Source: Legionella_C dresdenensis (lineage in GTDB: Bacteria > Pseudomonadota > Gammaproteobacteria > Legionellales > Legionellaceae). From it: DNA of 64,000 bases. Shown here piece by piece: positions 36,314-47,307 of this stretch. Below the pieces are notes generated by a model that worked only from the letters and a program-made list of their open reading frames with translations, was not told the origin of the DNA and ran no database searches. The stretch's first letter is position 1, and each line of letters opens with the position of its first letter. Location of the stretch: positions 372,001 to 436,000 of the forward strand of contig NZ_JBHSAB010000001.1 in assembly GCF_042649825.1 (NCBI RefSeq). Reading direction: 5' to 3'. The position numbers and the translations under genes were made by a program.

Positions 36314-39300
36314 TAATGAGTCCTGTTGCCAGTTTTTGCTGCCGGCTCATCAGTTAATTCTTCCATATCCCCTGATTGAGGTGGTTTACTTGCCCATATT
36401 TTAACTGATTTCGCTGGCTCAACAGGCTGCGCGGCTGTTGGTTGATGAGCCGTTTCAAGTGTTAAGCCCGTCTTTTTACCTACTATAGCATAGGACTCAT
36501 GAACCGTGTCATCCTCTACTTTAACTATCTCACTTGGCGTTTTCTGTGCTGGCGCTTCTTGCACAGGCTCAGACCTGGCACGGCTCACTCCGGTAATAAA
36601 TTCGCCAAAGGTCATTGCACCGCTGCTCCAGGCTCGTAAATTAGGGAATAATATACCACGGCCAGCTACCCAGGCTCTGAAATCCGCAAATAACGGTTTT
36701 TGGAACCAGGCTTTGAAGCTGGCGCCAAAGCTTGGATAAAGGACGGCTTTACCATCATAAGCCGGATAGTATTTTGGTGTAACCGGTGTTTTGAGAGCAA
36801 TAATTTTTTTAACATCAAAACCGGTTAACAACTTTTCAGCCTGCGCCGAAAACTCCAGTTTGCCTGCCGGATTAGGCTGTATCACTGCTGCCTGCTCTTT
36901 ACTCGGACCAGCATTTAACTCAGCCTTTAATTCAGCCCAACGCTCAGTTACATAGCTCTCGTACTCGGCAAAATGATTTTTAATTTTATCCAGGTCAGGA
37001 TCAACCTTATCCATTTCACTACCAATCTTGCGCCATGCCTCATTCCATTTCAGATTGGCCGCGCCAATGAATTTCGCCCATGTTCCATTAACAGCTTTCC
37101 GCTGGTTGGCATCAACTTTAGGGAAAAAATCATTAAAGAAATTATCAGTATACCTTTTCATATAATCGGCCGCTGTAAATTTAATTAATCGCTCAACCTG
37201 CGATTTACGGTCCATAATTGCCTGTTGCTGCCTGATATAAGCTGTTGATGCGGTATAAAAACCATCGGTCAGGGTTTTTTTACCCAGTTTTTCTTTTAGC
37301 TCGCGTTTGGCAACCACAATACCGGCATCGCCGTTCTTGCCAAAACGCCCTGCACGGCCAAATATCTGATACATTTCACGTTCTGACGGCAGAAAAGTCG
37401 CCCTTACTCTTAATCCACGTCTGTCCGCTTCGCCATGGAGCGGGATATCGGTACCACGTCCCATTTTACCGCCAGTCGACACAGTAACCATTCCCGGTAA
37501 ACCGGCCCGATGTTTAATATGATCGGCTTCAACGGACTGCTCGGTTTTGGCATGAATTTGCGTTAGCAACGGATCGTCAGGAAAAGCGGCTTTAAGTTGC
37601 TCAAAAAGGGTGGTTGCCTCGACATCATTTTCACAAATCAGCAATACCGGCTGATTATATTTTCTGGCCTGTTTAATCTCTTTAATCAGCAGCGCAAGTT
37701 TGGCGCGCGGCTTTTCAGCGAGGTATAACGGGAGATCTTCCCGGTTTAGTCCTTTGTGTCTTGGTACGGTAATAAACTGCATGGGCGCATTATTGCCAGC
37801 GCCATACATCATACTGGCTTCCTGCTGTTCTTTAATCGAACCAGCTGTACCAGTCACCGCACACAGCATGCCCTGATCGTAATCATCCAGAAGCGCTTTA
37901 CTCATCGTTGAGTAAACAATCTGTTTTTCATCATCAACATAAAAATCATGTGCACATTTAGCCAGTTCGTATTCAAACTCTGTTTCCGGCTCTTTGCCCT
38001 CCAGCTCCTTTTTACGCTTGTTCAGCAGCGCTTCAAGACATTGATGCACGCCTAATGAAAACCTGGCATGAGGATTGGCTTCATTTTTGGTGATCAAATG
38101 GGCCTGACTCACAATTTTCGGCCCGGTTGAAGTCTGAATTTCAATATTACTGCTCAGAACAAAATCCTTTTTGAAAGTAAGAGAAAGCGCGGTAACTGCC
38201 GAATCTTGCCAGATTTCAAGTTGCGCGTCGGAAACGCCTTTGAGTTTCTCAGTGCCGGGTTTGCCTTTTTTAATTTCAATATAGTCTTTCAGTAAGGTAT
38301 TGCACCAATCAATATCGTTATAGTAAGCCTCTATGCGTTCCTGTTTCATTTCCGGATCAGAAAAGAAATCAAGCATCACATCATATATCCACGGCATACC
38401 GCGAATGGAGTCATCAGCCAGAGCGGAATAATTGTAGCGTAAATTGGCACAGTCAAAATAAACACTGTCGGCCTCATCAAGCATTAATGCACATTTGGTT
38501 TTGTCAGGATGACGGACCAGATGTCCTTTACCTTCGCTGGCTGCTTTATTGCGGCACAAGCTCAGATTATGGGCATCTGAAAAGTTAATTCCGCCGATTT
38601 TATATTCACTGGCCGGAGTATACTGATAGATCAGATTTGTTTCCGCACCCATAGCCTGGAAGAAGGGCTTGAATTCCAGATATTCACGTAAAGCCAGCTG
38701 AACATCTTTGGTCACGAAATCCACTGTTTTACCGCGGGCATACTGGCAAGCCACCAATAGCATCATAATTCTTGATTTACCTTCGCCGGTGCCGATTTCA
38801 CTGGTGACATGCTGACCGGACTCAAGGGCAGAATGGATAGCCAGATATTGGGTTGTATGAATTTCAAATGAGTTGCCGTTACCGCCCTCTTTTCCTTTGG
38901 TGCGGTATAATAATTCGGCAACCAGCGCGGTTAACCGGGCATTGCTCAGCGGTGGTTGCAACAGTCCTTGCCGTGATTGTTCCAATTCCTGCCTAATCGC
39001 TGCCGAACCAAGTTCTTTAACTGCTTTAATTTCGTTATCCAGCTCAGCAATCTTTTCTGGGGTATAGTGAATGCCCGTCATTTTTTTCGCTTGCGAAGCC
39101 GCATAGTCCGGATTAAAACCGTTGTTCTCCTCGCGTGGGCAAGGTTGTTTGTCAAACTGTTGATAACGTTCGAGCAAATAAACGCTTTTTGGCTTTTGCT
39201 CCGGCTCAGCGGCATAAGCTTCTAACCACGCATTAAACTGGCTTAATGAAGGATAAGGCGCTGATTGATAGATCGCTTTCAATACGTCAACAAGCTCCTT

Positions 39301-42300
39301 ATCGTCTTTTGATACATGCATTAATTGAGTTAATTCCGCCATTGTGCACGGTTTGCCGTTATTAATAAGCGAAGTCAAGATATTGAGAAACAGCACTTGC
39401 TCCGATTTTTCATGCGCGGTGTAATCAGGATGCGTTAACAGTTTCAATAAAGAAGTTGGCGTGTACTCGCCTGCTTCTTTATTAAAATGAGTGCATAATG
39501 AACGGACCATATCCGCGTTATCAATCGTAATAAACGCGTTGCTTAACAAATTGACGTTATTCCATGCAAGAACAATTTTGTCAAAATGTACCGCATTCCC
39601 CTGAAAATCTTTCTTTAAAAACGGGCGCAGGAAATTAATAATAATTTTCTTATCGCCTTTATAATGCTCGGCAGTGCGCTGGATGGTTTCGAATAAAGCG
39701 ACAAATACCCGATCATATTGGCGGTACTGACGCTTGATATCGTCGATTTCCGCAATTGCAGCCCGAATCAATTTGTCATCGATCAAACTGGCTGATCCAG
39801 CAGCAACAACTGGTTCGGCGGCAACTGCAGTAACTGGCTCAGCCGGTATAGCAGGAGCCGGTGGTTGCTCCGTATTTTTGGCGCCAAAACCAAAGAAATT
39901 TTTTACCCCGTTAGCAAATGTGCTAGCCACTGAACTGACTGTATTAACAACCACTTCTACTGCTTTTTCAAGCACCCCCCGTTCTGGCGGCGCTACCGGT
40001 TTTGGATTATTAATGTCATGCAAATGATTTTTCAAATGCATGGTCATGGTCAGGTCATTACCATTATCTGGCAAGGCCGACAGCGCTTCAGTTAACTGCT
40101 GCTCCAGTTCTTTATTGGGGATTTTACCTGCCCGTGCAATTACCTCCAGTAATGGATTGTATTTAATCTCTCCTTGCTGTGTGATACCGGTATCTGCGTT
40201 AAGACTGTTCTTTTCTGATATCAGCAACAAATCAATCACGGGATTAATCAAATCCATTTTGGTAACTGCTTTTTCAACTCGGGCGTCTTCATTAGGCGAT
40301 TGGACAAGCTTATTAATTGCCGGCGACAAACGGTTCAAATAAAGCAGCGTTTTTTCAAGCAGTCCTGTTACAGGTTTTGGTTCAAATTGCTGAGCCTTTT
40401 CTGCAAAAAACATGAATTCGTCAATCAGGTTATGTTGACGAATTACGGCTAATAATTCCTGAAATTTGTCAATGCCCGCATCGTTGATCAAATCAGGCGA
40501 GCTTATCCGGGTCAGAAAAACCATACGCTCTTTAAAAGGCATCTTATCAATAATGGCAAGGAGGCTTTTGGTGACAGGCAAATAGGAATCCGCTGAACCT
40601 GCCGCAGTAAAATTAGTTAATATCCCTATAATAAGGGATTTTTCTTCTGGATCGCGCCCGTTTAATAACGCATTTACCTCGGATGGAATTCCTTGCGAAC
40701 GGTATTGCTCAAAAAATTTCTCAGGAAAATAATCTTTAAACCAGCTTTCAACTACCTGCTCAGGTTTCTCAAGCGCTTCATATTTTTCAATAAACTCACG
40801 TAATTCCTTAGCGCTTAAAGGTGGTTCGCCTCTATGTTTAATCTTTTGCAATATCTCGATTGCGCGATGAAAATGAGAACCATACTTATTACTTGCCTCT
40901 TCAAAAGCCTTATGGATTTTTTCAGCATTCTGAATACTAAGCGCCTTGGGCTCCGAGGTCAGACCAAACGTGCTGATAAGGCTAATTAAAAGCCCTCCGG
41001 CCCTCCACTTGCCTCTATCAACCGAAGAATCATTATCAACCTCAATTGGATGCCCATAAATGTAATCGCCATCATGCCCAGTCAACAATATGGCGCTGAT
41101 ATCAAGATGACGATAAAACAGCGACTCCTTCCCTGATGTATAATCCTGCTCCCTATAAAATGTCATACCTTGATAGATAGCCTGATCCAACGGATGTACC
41201 GTCATCATGTCAAGTATGTTACATTTTCTTGCTAACATTTCTGCGTTTGCTTTTATTCCCCATGCGTTTGCAACCGCTTTTGAACATAATTTTACTAGCT
41301 GATCCAATGAAGTAAGAGAGGGGATCTGATTCAAGCTAAAAAGGGTAACAATTATCTGCTCTCTCACCTTGCCTCTTGCTACTTTTAATACCGAAGGTAA
41401 AGGCAATTTATCAAGTGTGTTAATAATTTGCTGGCACTGTTGTTCCAATGCAGGTAAATTGTTTACATCCATTTGATCAACATTAGAACCAACAGTTGCT
41501 TGCACAAGAATCGACATGACCATTGCCTTCTCAGCATCTGTCCAGTTTTTAGAAGCTATGGTCTGCTCAATCGATTGATAAAAAGCCAGAGGTAAACGAT
41601 CAGGTTGATGAGCCAGGTAGCGGTAATAATTTTCACGTGTTTTCTCAAGACTGACAAATGGCGTTGCGATGATCTTCCATCTTACTTCTGGCGATACAGC
41701 GCCATAGGCCAGTTTATAACGATCTTGAGGGTCACAATGCAGGGCTGAAGTTTTCATTTCCGGCACCACAAACGATGCGTCTCTTTCTGCAAAAGCTCTT
41801 GGAGCAGCATTACTATCCAAATCCAACTGGCTAATAGCCTGCCACTGCGCAGGTCGATCCTCTGATCGTGTTTTTGCTATGATAGACAGCATACGTGCCA
41901 ACGCTGTCGGCATATTTTTTACCCCACTGAATTGCGGCGGCGTATCGATTTTCAGACGGTATGCATTAATTTCACTCATGAACGCTGTAAAACTCTGCAG
42001 CAAGGCAGGCAATTCCTCATAACCTGCGACTTCGGCATGTTGCTGTAATAACATCTTAAACCAGCTATATTCAACATTGCCTAGCGATTTAAGCAAATTG
42101 ATTGCTCTACTGAGTTCGTCGTTTGCAATAAAGTCGCTAAATGAGTCCGATTTTGAAAACAGGATGGGATACAAATCCTTCATCAGCCTGGGATCAATAT
42201 CTTTCCACTGCCTGAACAGTTGGGTTAAACCGTCAGCGGAATATTCGGAATAAACCTGCAATAAGGCATTTAACTGCTTGTTGCCAAAAGAAAGTTTTTT

Positions 42301-45075
42301 ATCCCACTGCGCCAGCTCAGTTTTCTGTTCGTCATTCAACAACTGCCATAGAATATGCTGTTCAGGATCGTTTTCGGTAAGCTCGTTGGCAAATTTGATA
42401 TAATTATCTAACGCTTCAGGAGGCAAGCGCTGAAATTTTTTCAGCAAGGCAGTGTAAGCCATACTATTGATTTCATCAGGCCCGTTGCCCTTAAATAGCG
42501 TTTTTACCCGCGTGGCATTGGCTAGCATATAATCCATTAATCCGCTATCCAGATTGCCCTGTTCATCAGTGGCCAATGTAAACAATGTTCTGATTTGTCC
42601 TTCATTCAATAACAATAACCCGGGCAGCGATTTTTTGAATATCGCTTCGCGCTCGCGGTTATATGGCCCCTCGACCATCTTTTGCCATTGCTGCAAAATT
42701 TGTCTATCACGGCCGTCATCAGGCTTGAGCTTGCCCTTGATTGTATTAAACGCAAATGTTGAAAAGCCCCCCTCTTTGTCCGCTCTTATTACGGGCCGCA
42801 AATAATCATTTACGGAGTCAATTGTTGGGTCATAATGGAGAGTTTTTCCGCCTTCATTGTTCTGGATTATGACAAAACCGGCAGCAAGCCGATGCGGATT
42901 CAAGCCATATTCAAACACATTGGCGTTATTTAATAATTGGGCGCCAGCGCTTGCCGTAACTTTATCAAAAAAGGCATTAGGGTCTTTATAAACCGCCTCT
43001 CCGCCTCGCAGCGGCTCGTCTGACCGGAGCATATCCATTCTGGGATTTGCATTATTGTTAATAACAATATCCCCATGCCAGCGATGCCAATTTTTACGGA
43101 TATCTGATTCCGTCAGTAATTCTGCACCAGGCTTTAAAGTCAATTCGTTTCTGCTGACCCGGCTAATCAGCTCAGTTAACCCAAAACCTTCTACCCCGCT
43201 ATAATCGGCATCAGCGCCATTAGCCTGTGCAATCTCGGTGTCAACCGCGACATCAACCTGTACCTCTTGCTCCTGTGCAATTTCAATTTCGATGGATGCT
43301 GCATCCGTGTTCTGTAATTTTGGGCGTGTGCGCTTCGTGCGCTTGGTCTCGGGCTTGGACTCGGTGGGCTCAGGGGAGGTTTGCTCTGTTGCAATTTCTT
43401 GCTGGCTTTGGCCTTTTAGCTCTTGGCCGCGCCTGGCAATTAAATGACTGGATATCGCTTCATCAACGCTACGTTGGAGATTGGATTCAAAATACGGCAT
43501 TGGAAAATCAATTCTGCCAATTGCAACCTGGTTTTTCTCTTGAATAATAAATGTTGCTAAATCTTTCCAGTCCTTTTCAGACAGGAGTCCGTTTTTATCT
43601 ACCAATACAAGTTTGCTTAATCCATTTTTCGATAAACCCGACAAGACCATTTTTAAAGTGTGGATATCAATATTTGCTCCAATATCAACAACTAGCTCAT
43701 CAATAGCCAGCCCCTCCTCTTTGTTGCAATAAGCATTTAAACCATTAAGTAATTTCTTATCACACGGAGAGAGCTTTAACTGTTTTAAATGCCTTTCCTG
43801 TTCAATCAGCTTCTTCTGCAATTGGCTAAAGAATGATTCATATTCCACATCGCTTACTGAATCAGGCATGTTTCCATTATTGGGAAAAATAACTACCGTG
43901 TCACTGCCTCTCAAGCGGCCTATACACGCGCTGATCAGCTTATGGACAAGCTTTGGTTCAGACTGAACACGAATTTGGCTATCGTTTTCCAGAAACTCGA
44001 CCAATCTCTCAGTCTGTACTACAGGGCCATCGTTGTTAAGCGCACTGAAATTTTCTGCTGCATTACTGCTCAGGATTGCATAATCCGCTTCGGGAATAAC
44101 GTAGTCTTCAAGCAGCGCCTTATAAAATCCGTTAACCAGAGCTTTACTATCGCTTGGTAAATCGCGATATTCCCTGGCGATGTCATTAGCGGCTAGCCCG
44201 TCTACCTTACGGAATAAATTATGCAACGCACGGTAACCGCATGAATAGCCATCAGGCTGTCTGCCACTTTCTACTTTGCCGGTAATTGTCCAGTTTGAGA
44301 ACGCATCATAGCTTCGGCCATTTGAATTTTGTTCAGAATATTTGAGCGCTTCCGACATCAGTTGTTTATATTGCTCTTCTTGTTCTTTATCAATCTGCAT
44401 ACTGTCAGTTAGCAGGTAATTAACGGTATGGTTTACCGGATCAACTGTAACAATTGCTGAAATCCAATGGCTTCCCTGGTCGTTTGTTACTCCCATAGCG
44501 CTATTATTCAGCAATAAGGGAATGACATAAGGCTGCGCCTGATCTTTGTGTTTTTCACGTTGAAAATGTAAGGCAGTGCCTAATGATTCCTTGTCAAGGA
44601 GTGAACGAACAATTTTGTCTTTGGTTCCGGTAACTTCAAGCATATCGTCAAAATCTTTATCGGCCAGCCATTCCTGGCGCGATAAGTTGTTACCCTGCTG
44701 TTTATATTTTTCCCTGATACCTAAATTATTCGGCACAGCATGCAATTCTCTGTTGCTGACATTAACGGCATACAAGCTGCGGATATTTTGTATTTCCTTA
44801 AGGGCCAATTGCTGATTAAAGCGATAACCTTGCTGGGCAGAGAGGCTTTTATCAAGGATCTGTTTTAACAATTCCCATTGTGCTTCGTGTAATTTGCGCG
44901 TTCGTGAACTTAAGCTTGCCAAAGGCTCAAGTGCAATCAACTCGTTATCGACATTTTTTTCTATGAATTCAATAGCAAGATTAAATTGCACCCGGTCCAA
45001 TTTATCCGGTTCATTCTGCTCTCCTATTGAACTTTTATAATATCCAAACAGACTTTCAATTTGTTCAGGCGTCAT
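36313..45075 (-). CDS. Giant Ulp1-like protease / SecA-like ATPase protein, candidate effector
   Basis: A 2920-residue protein. Residues about 130-300 contain a CE-clan (Ulp1/SENP, deubiquitinase-like) protease: His203 followed by Trp, Asp224, Gln273 and Cys279 in GYSCGYRALH. The Gln-to-Cys distance of 6 equals that of Ulp1 and SENP1. A polar linker near 560-640 holds a basic, nuclear-signal-like KRTKRTRPK (578-586). Residues about 640-1950 are helical and unrecognised, with an Ala/Pro-rich linker near 1700-1760. From about 2080 there is a SecA-like motor: GTGEGKS (2095-2101), LDEADSV (Asp2200), TGTAGS, GRGTDI (about 2539) and QIFGRAGRFG (about 2573). The tail has acidic MEELTDEP, like a Dot/Icm secretion signal. 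It has no Sec signal, so it is not the housekeeping SecA. Use as a host-targeted effector or toxin is inference. Confidence 0.85.
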   Translation of the reverse strand: MTPEQIESLFGYYKSSIGEQNEPDKLDRVQFNLAIEFIEKNVDNELIALEPLASLSSRTRKLHEAQWELLKQILDKSLSAQQGYRFNQQLALKEIQNIRSLYAVNVSNRELHAVPNNLGIREKYKQQGNNLSRQEWLADKDFDDMLEVTGTKDKIVRSLLDKESLGTALHFQREKHKDQAQPYVIPLLLNNSAMGVTNDQGSHWISAIVTVDPVNHTVNYLLTDSMQIDKEQEEQYKQLMSEALKYSEQNSNGRSYDAFSNWTITGKVESGRQPDGYSCGYRALHNLFRKVDGLAANDIAREYRDLPSDSKALVNGFYKALLEDYVIPEADYAILSSNAAENFSALNNDGPVVQTERLVEFLENDSQIRVQSEPKLVHKLISACIGRLRGSDTVVIFPNNGNMPDSVSDVEYESFFSQLQKKLIEQERHLKQLKLSPCDKKLLNGLNAYCNKEEGLAIDELVVDIGANIDIHTLKMVLSGLSKNGLSKLVLVDKNGLLSEKDWKDLATFIIQEKNQVAIGRIDFPMPYFESNLQRSVDEAISSHLIARRGQELKGQSQQEIATEQTSPEPTESKPETKRTKRTRPKLQNTDAASIEIEIAQEQEVQVDVAVDTEIAQANGADADYSGVEGFGLTELISRVSRNELTLKPGAELLTESDIRKNWHRWHGDIVINNNANPRMDMLRSDEPLRGGEAVYKDPNAFFDKVTASAGAQLLNNANVFEYGLNPHRLAAGFVIIQNNEGGKTLHYDPTIDSVNDYLRPVIRADKEGGFSTFAFNTIKGKLKPDDGRDRQILQQWQKMVEGPYNREREAIFKKSLPGLLLLNEGQIRTLFTLATDEQGNLDSGLMDYMLANATRVKTLFKGNGPDEINSMAYTALLKKFQRLPPEALDNYIKFANELTENDPEQHILWQLLNDEQKTELAQWDKKLSFGNKQLNALLQVYSEYSADGLTQLFRQWKDIDPRLMKDLYPILFSKSDSFSDFIANDELSRAINLLKSLGNVEYSWFKMLLQQHAEVAGYEELPALLQSFTAFMSEINAYRLKIDTPPQFSGVKNMPTALARMLSIIAKTRSEDRPAQWQAISQLDLDSNAAPRAFAERDASFVVPEMKTSALHCDPQDRYKLAYGAVSPEVRWKIIATPFVSLEKTRENYYRYLAHQPDRLPLAFYQSIEQTIASKNWTDAEKAMVMSILVQATVGSNVDQMDVNNLPALEQQCQQIINTLDKLPLPSVLKVARGKVREQIIVTLFSLNQIPSLTSLDQLVKLCSKAVANAWGIKANAEMLARKCNILDMMTVHPLDQAIYQGMTFYREQDYTSGKESLFYRHLDISAILLTGHDGDYIYGHPIEVDNDSSVDRGKWRAGGLLISLISTFGLTSEPKALSIQNAEKIHKAFEEASNKYGSHFHRAIEILQKIKHRGEPPLSAKELREFIEKYEALEKPEQVVESWFKDYFPEKFFEQYRSQGIPSEVNALLNGRDPEEKSLIIGILTNFTAAGSADSYLPVTKSLLAIIDKMPFKERMVFLTRISSPDLINDAGIDKFQELLAVIRQHNLIDEFMFFAEKAQQFEPKPVTGLLEKTLLYLNRLSPAINKLVQSPNEDARVEKAVTKMDLINPVIDLLLISEKNSLNADTGITQQGEIKYNPLLEVIARAGKIPNKELEQQLTEALSALPDNGNDLTMTMHLKNHLHDINNPKPVAPPERGVLEKAVEVVVNTVSSVASTFANGVKNFFGFGAKNTEQPPAPAIPAEPVTAVAAEPVVAAGSASLIDDKLIRAAIAEIDDIKRQYRQYDRVFVALFETIQRTAEHYKGDKKIIINFLRPFLKKDFQGNAVHFDKIVLAWNNVNLLSNAFITIDNADMVRSLCTHFNKEAGEYTPTSLLKLLTHPDYTAHEKSEQVLFLNILTSLINNGKPCTMAELTQLMHVSKDDKELVDVLKAIYQSAPYPSLSQFNAWLEAYAAEPEQKPKSVYLLERYQQFDKQPCPREENNGFNPDYAASQAKKMTGIHYTPEKIAELDNEIKAVKELGSAAIRQELEQSRQGLLQPPLSNARLTALVAELLYRTKGKEGGNGNSFEIHTTQYLAIHSALESGQHVTSEIGTGEGKSRIMMLLVACQYARGKTVDFVTKDVQLALREYLEFKPFFQAMGAETNLIYQYTPASEYKIGGINFSDAHNLSLCRNKAASEGKGHLVRHPDKTKCALMLDEADSVYFDCANLRYNYSALADDSIRGMPWIYDVMLDFFSDPEMKQERIEAYYNDIDWCNTLLKDYIEIKKGKPGTEKLKGVSDAQLEIWQDSAVTALSLTFKKDFVLSSNIEIQTSTGPKIVSQAHLITKNEANPHARFSLGVHQCLEALLNKRKKELEGKEPETEFEYELAKCAHDFYVDDEKQIVYSTMSKALLDDYDQGMLCAVTGTAGSIKEQQEASMMYGAGNNAPMQFITVPRHKGLNREDLPLYLAEKPRAKLALLIKEIKQARKYNQPVLLICENDVEATTLFEQLKAAFPDDPLLTQIHAKTEQSVEADHIKHRAGLPGMVTVSTGGKMGRGTDIPLHGEADRRGLRVRATFLPSEREMYQIFGRAGRFGKNGDAGIVVAKRELKEKLGKKTLTDGFYTASTAYIRQQQAIMDRKSQVERLIKFTAADYMKRYTDNFFNDFFPKVDANQRKAVNGTWAKFIGAANLKWNEAWRKIGSEMDKVDPDLDKIKNHFAEYESYVTERWAELKAELNAGPSKEQAAVIQPNPAGKLEFSAQAEKLLTGFDVKKIIALKTPVTPKYYPAYDGKAVLYPSFGASFKAWFQKPLFADFRAWVAGRGILFPNLRAWSSGAMTFGEFITGVSRARSEPVQEAPAQKTPSEIVKVEDDTVHESYAIVGKKTGLTLETAHQPTAAQPVEPAKSVKIWASKPPQSGDMEELTDEPAAKTGNRTH

Positions 45076-45218
45076 TCGGAAGCACTCCAGTTGGAAATTG
45101 GGTTTGAGCTTTAATTAATTATAGTGATTATTTATTAACTATATATTAAGTAATGGAAAAATGCTTAAAAATAATGCTTGTGGTTAAAATAGTAATTATC
45201 AAGGATGTTGAGTTGAGT

Positions 45219-45486
45219 GTTGGGCTTTACAGCCCATGGCCGTCAAGCTAAGCCAGGTACACAGGAAATTAGAATAGTAAATGTACAAAATTCCTTAACT
45301 GCCTGCTATGGGTTTTACAGCACATATTCGTTCGGCCTGAGGAAAATGCGGAGCATTTGTCTCGAAGGCGTGGCACTGTACCACAGGCTTCGAGACAGCG
45401 CTAACGCGCTTCCTCAGCCCGAACGATATTGTGAAATGTAGAAATTTAATTCCTTAGCTTGACGGCTATGGGCTTTACAGCCCAAC
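45219..45486. repeat. Repeat family 2, full copy (268 bp)
   Basis: Outer ends are GTTGGGCTTTACAGCCCA and its inverse. The centre (about 45330-45424) is a nested palindrome: CGTTCGGCCTGAGGAA and TCTCGAAGGC face their inverted copies, with small hairpins in each arm. The same 268-269-base unit is present in opposite orientation at 54812-55080. It fills most of the 45076-45510 gap upstream of the giant gene, so it must be near its promoter. Confidence 0.85.
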
Positions 45487-45510
45487 ACTCTTTGTTGACG
45501 ATGCCAGTAT

Positions 45511-47307
45511 TTATAAAATCGAACACCAATTAGCTGCCGTCTCAGGTAAGACATTCTCCTGGAACACTTCAAGATCCCTCTCACATTCTATAAGCGTTTC
45601 ATTTAGTTTTTGAAGAATGGGCTGCCGGTAACGAAACTTGGGATTGCTTTCAAATTCTCTTATACACTCAGCCAGTTTTTCCAGGAATTCGGTCAACTCA
45701 TTTTTATTTAACTTATAATTATTGGGATGCTGGAATAAATCACGGAGCCTCAGGATTAAATGCCCTGGCGCATAACTTATCATCAGTGTTAGAAAAAACT
45801 CAATAACTTTATTAACAGTAAAAACCTCCACTATTCCCTGCTCTTTTAATTCCTTCAGATATTTTGTTCTTTTAGGCGAATTTTCATCCAATATAACTAA
45901 AAGAATTTCAAATATACCCTGGCAATTAATTAATGCCATGCTTGCTGTATTATGAGAAAGGCAAGCATTAACCGATGCGGCCTCATTTGGCCTCATGGAA
46001 CCACCGCAATAGGGAGGAGTCAATAGATAACGTACTAACTGATGATTTCCTGACTCTGCAGCACATACTAAAGTATAATAATTTGGCTTTAAGCCCAGGC
46101 TTATTAAATAAGTTACGATGGCCAGGTTTCCTGACCTTGCGCCAAAATCAAGAGTGGATTTATCAGGTATTAAATTAAATTCTGAAATTATTTCTTTTAA
46201 AAGCTCAAGATCTCCTAAGGGGGCAATCCATTCATTAAGTTGAGCCAGGTCAATAGAAATACTGCTGTATATCAATAATATTTTTACATTGAATGAATTG
46301 TTTGTATATTGAGCATAATTAAGTAATCCCGGTGTTATCTGCCTCGGCACCCGGTTTAAAAGATATAAAAGCATATCGCTATTAGGTGAACGGGTAGCGC
46401 GAAAAACTTGTGAATCAGAAAATGGAATATCTAATTTTTCTTTAATAAAGAGCAGCATCTCAAGGCTGCCTGAACTGGCAGCAATATCTAATGAATGTGA
46501 TTTCAGACTAGCGCCCAGATTAATTAATCTATCGACTAAATCTATATTACCTGATTCAATAGCCCCATAAAGAGGATATGTTATTTTCCAAAATCCATTA
46601 TTATCCGGATTTAAACATTGATCTAAAGATAACTTTAGAGATTTTAAACGTTTTTTCTCCACCAGAGCCATTACTAATGTTTCGTTACCGGATTTTGCGG
46701 CAAAATAAATTAGTCGCTGATATAGCTTTAAATCAATGACCGTAAGTTGGGGAAGCAAAAATTGTACAAAATACTCATGCCCAGCCATTGCCGACAAGAA
46801 TAAGAAAGAATATGTAAGCTGCTCTGATTCTTCACAGTATTTATGCCAGGTGAAATACGGGTGAAACATTGGAGGGATTATGGAATTTCTTTGGCTATCA
46901 TAAAATGCCTTGGGAATATTTATACAGTCTGCAAATAAGCTTAATTCAGCCCAAAGACACCATTCCTCTGGTAAAACAATTTCAAAAAACAGATTGTCTT
47001 CATCAATACAACAAAGCAATTGGTAGAATTTATTTTCTTCTGATTGATAGGCATGTTGTAAATAGCGAGGTAATTTTTTTTGCCGATCAGCTAATGTCTT
47101 AAGTCTAAAATACACTTGCTCATAGGGCAGTTGGCTAATCTTACCTCCCGTCATAACTTGCTTTAATCTTGCAAATGCTTCTTTCATTTTAAATTCTGTG
47201 AGGATTTTGCTTAAAAATAGTGAGGAATTTTTATTACGGCCACTGATAAAAAATATACTTGAAGCTTGCGAGCGTTTATCATTTTTTGCGAAAAAGGATA
47301 ACTTCAT
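45511..47307 (-). CDS. Ankyrin-repeat protein coupled to ugpB, candidate effector
   Basis: A 598-residue protein with ankyrin-like units from about residue 165 to 440 (for example FAAKSGNETLVMALVEK, SGNIDLVDRLINLGAS and AAESGNHQLVRYLL). The rest is helical. Its ATG at 47307 overlaps the ugpB stop by ATGA; a second possible start, without a better ribosome binding site, is at 47187. An ankyrin protein coupled to a transporter subunit is odd. Ankyrin proteins of this size in Legionella relatives are often secreted effectors; that role is inference. Homologous positions at 55187 and 13994 show similar low-complexity AT-rich coding. Confidence 0.7.
   Translation of the reverse strand: MKLSFFAKNDKRSQASSIFFISGRNKNSSLFLSKILTEFKMKEAFARLKQVMTGGKISQLPYEQVYFRLKTLADRQKKLPRYLQHAYQSEENKFYQLLCCIDEDNLFFEIVLPEEWCLWAELSLFADCINIPKAFYDSQRNSIIPPMFHPYFTWHKYCEESEQLTYSFLFLSAMAGHEYFVQFLLPQLTVIDLKLYQRLIYFAAKSGNETLVMALVEKKRLKSLKLSLDQCLNPDNNGFWKITYPLYGAIESGNIDLVDRLINLGASLKSHSLDIAASSGSLEMLLFIKEKLDIPFSDSQVFRATRSPNSDMLLYLLNRVPRQITPGLLNYAQYTNNSFNVKILLIYSSISIDLAQLNEWIAPLGDLELLKEIISEFNLIPDKSTLDFGARSGNLAIVTYLISLGLKPNYYTLVCAAESGNHQLVRYLLTPPYCGGSMRPNEAASVNACLSHNTASMALINCQGIFEILLVILDENSPKRTKYLKELKEQGIVEVFTVNKVIEFFLTLMISYAPGHLILRLRDLFQHPNNYKLNKNELTEFLEKLAECIREFESNPKFRYRQPILQKLNETLIECERDLEVFQENVLPETAANWCSIL

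Noticed and set aside
43191..43547. Overlapping ORFs on both strands inside the giant gene
   Set aside because: They arise from the compositionally biased linker of the giant protein.
36313..45075. Calling the giant gene housekeeping secA
   Set aside because: It is more than three times too long, carries a protease domain, and its motor motifs differ from those of standard SecA.
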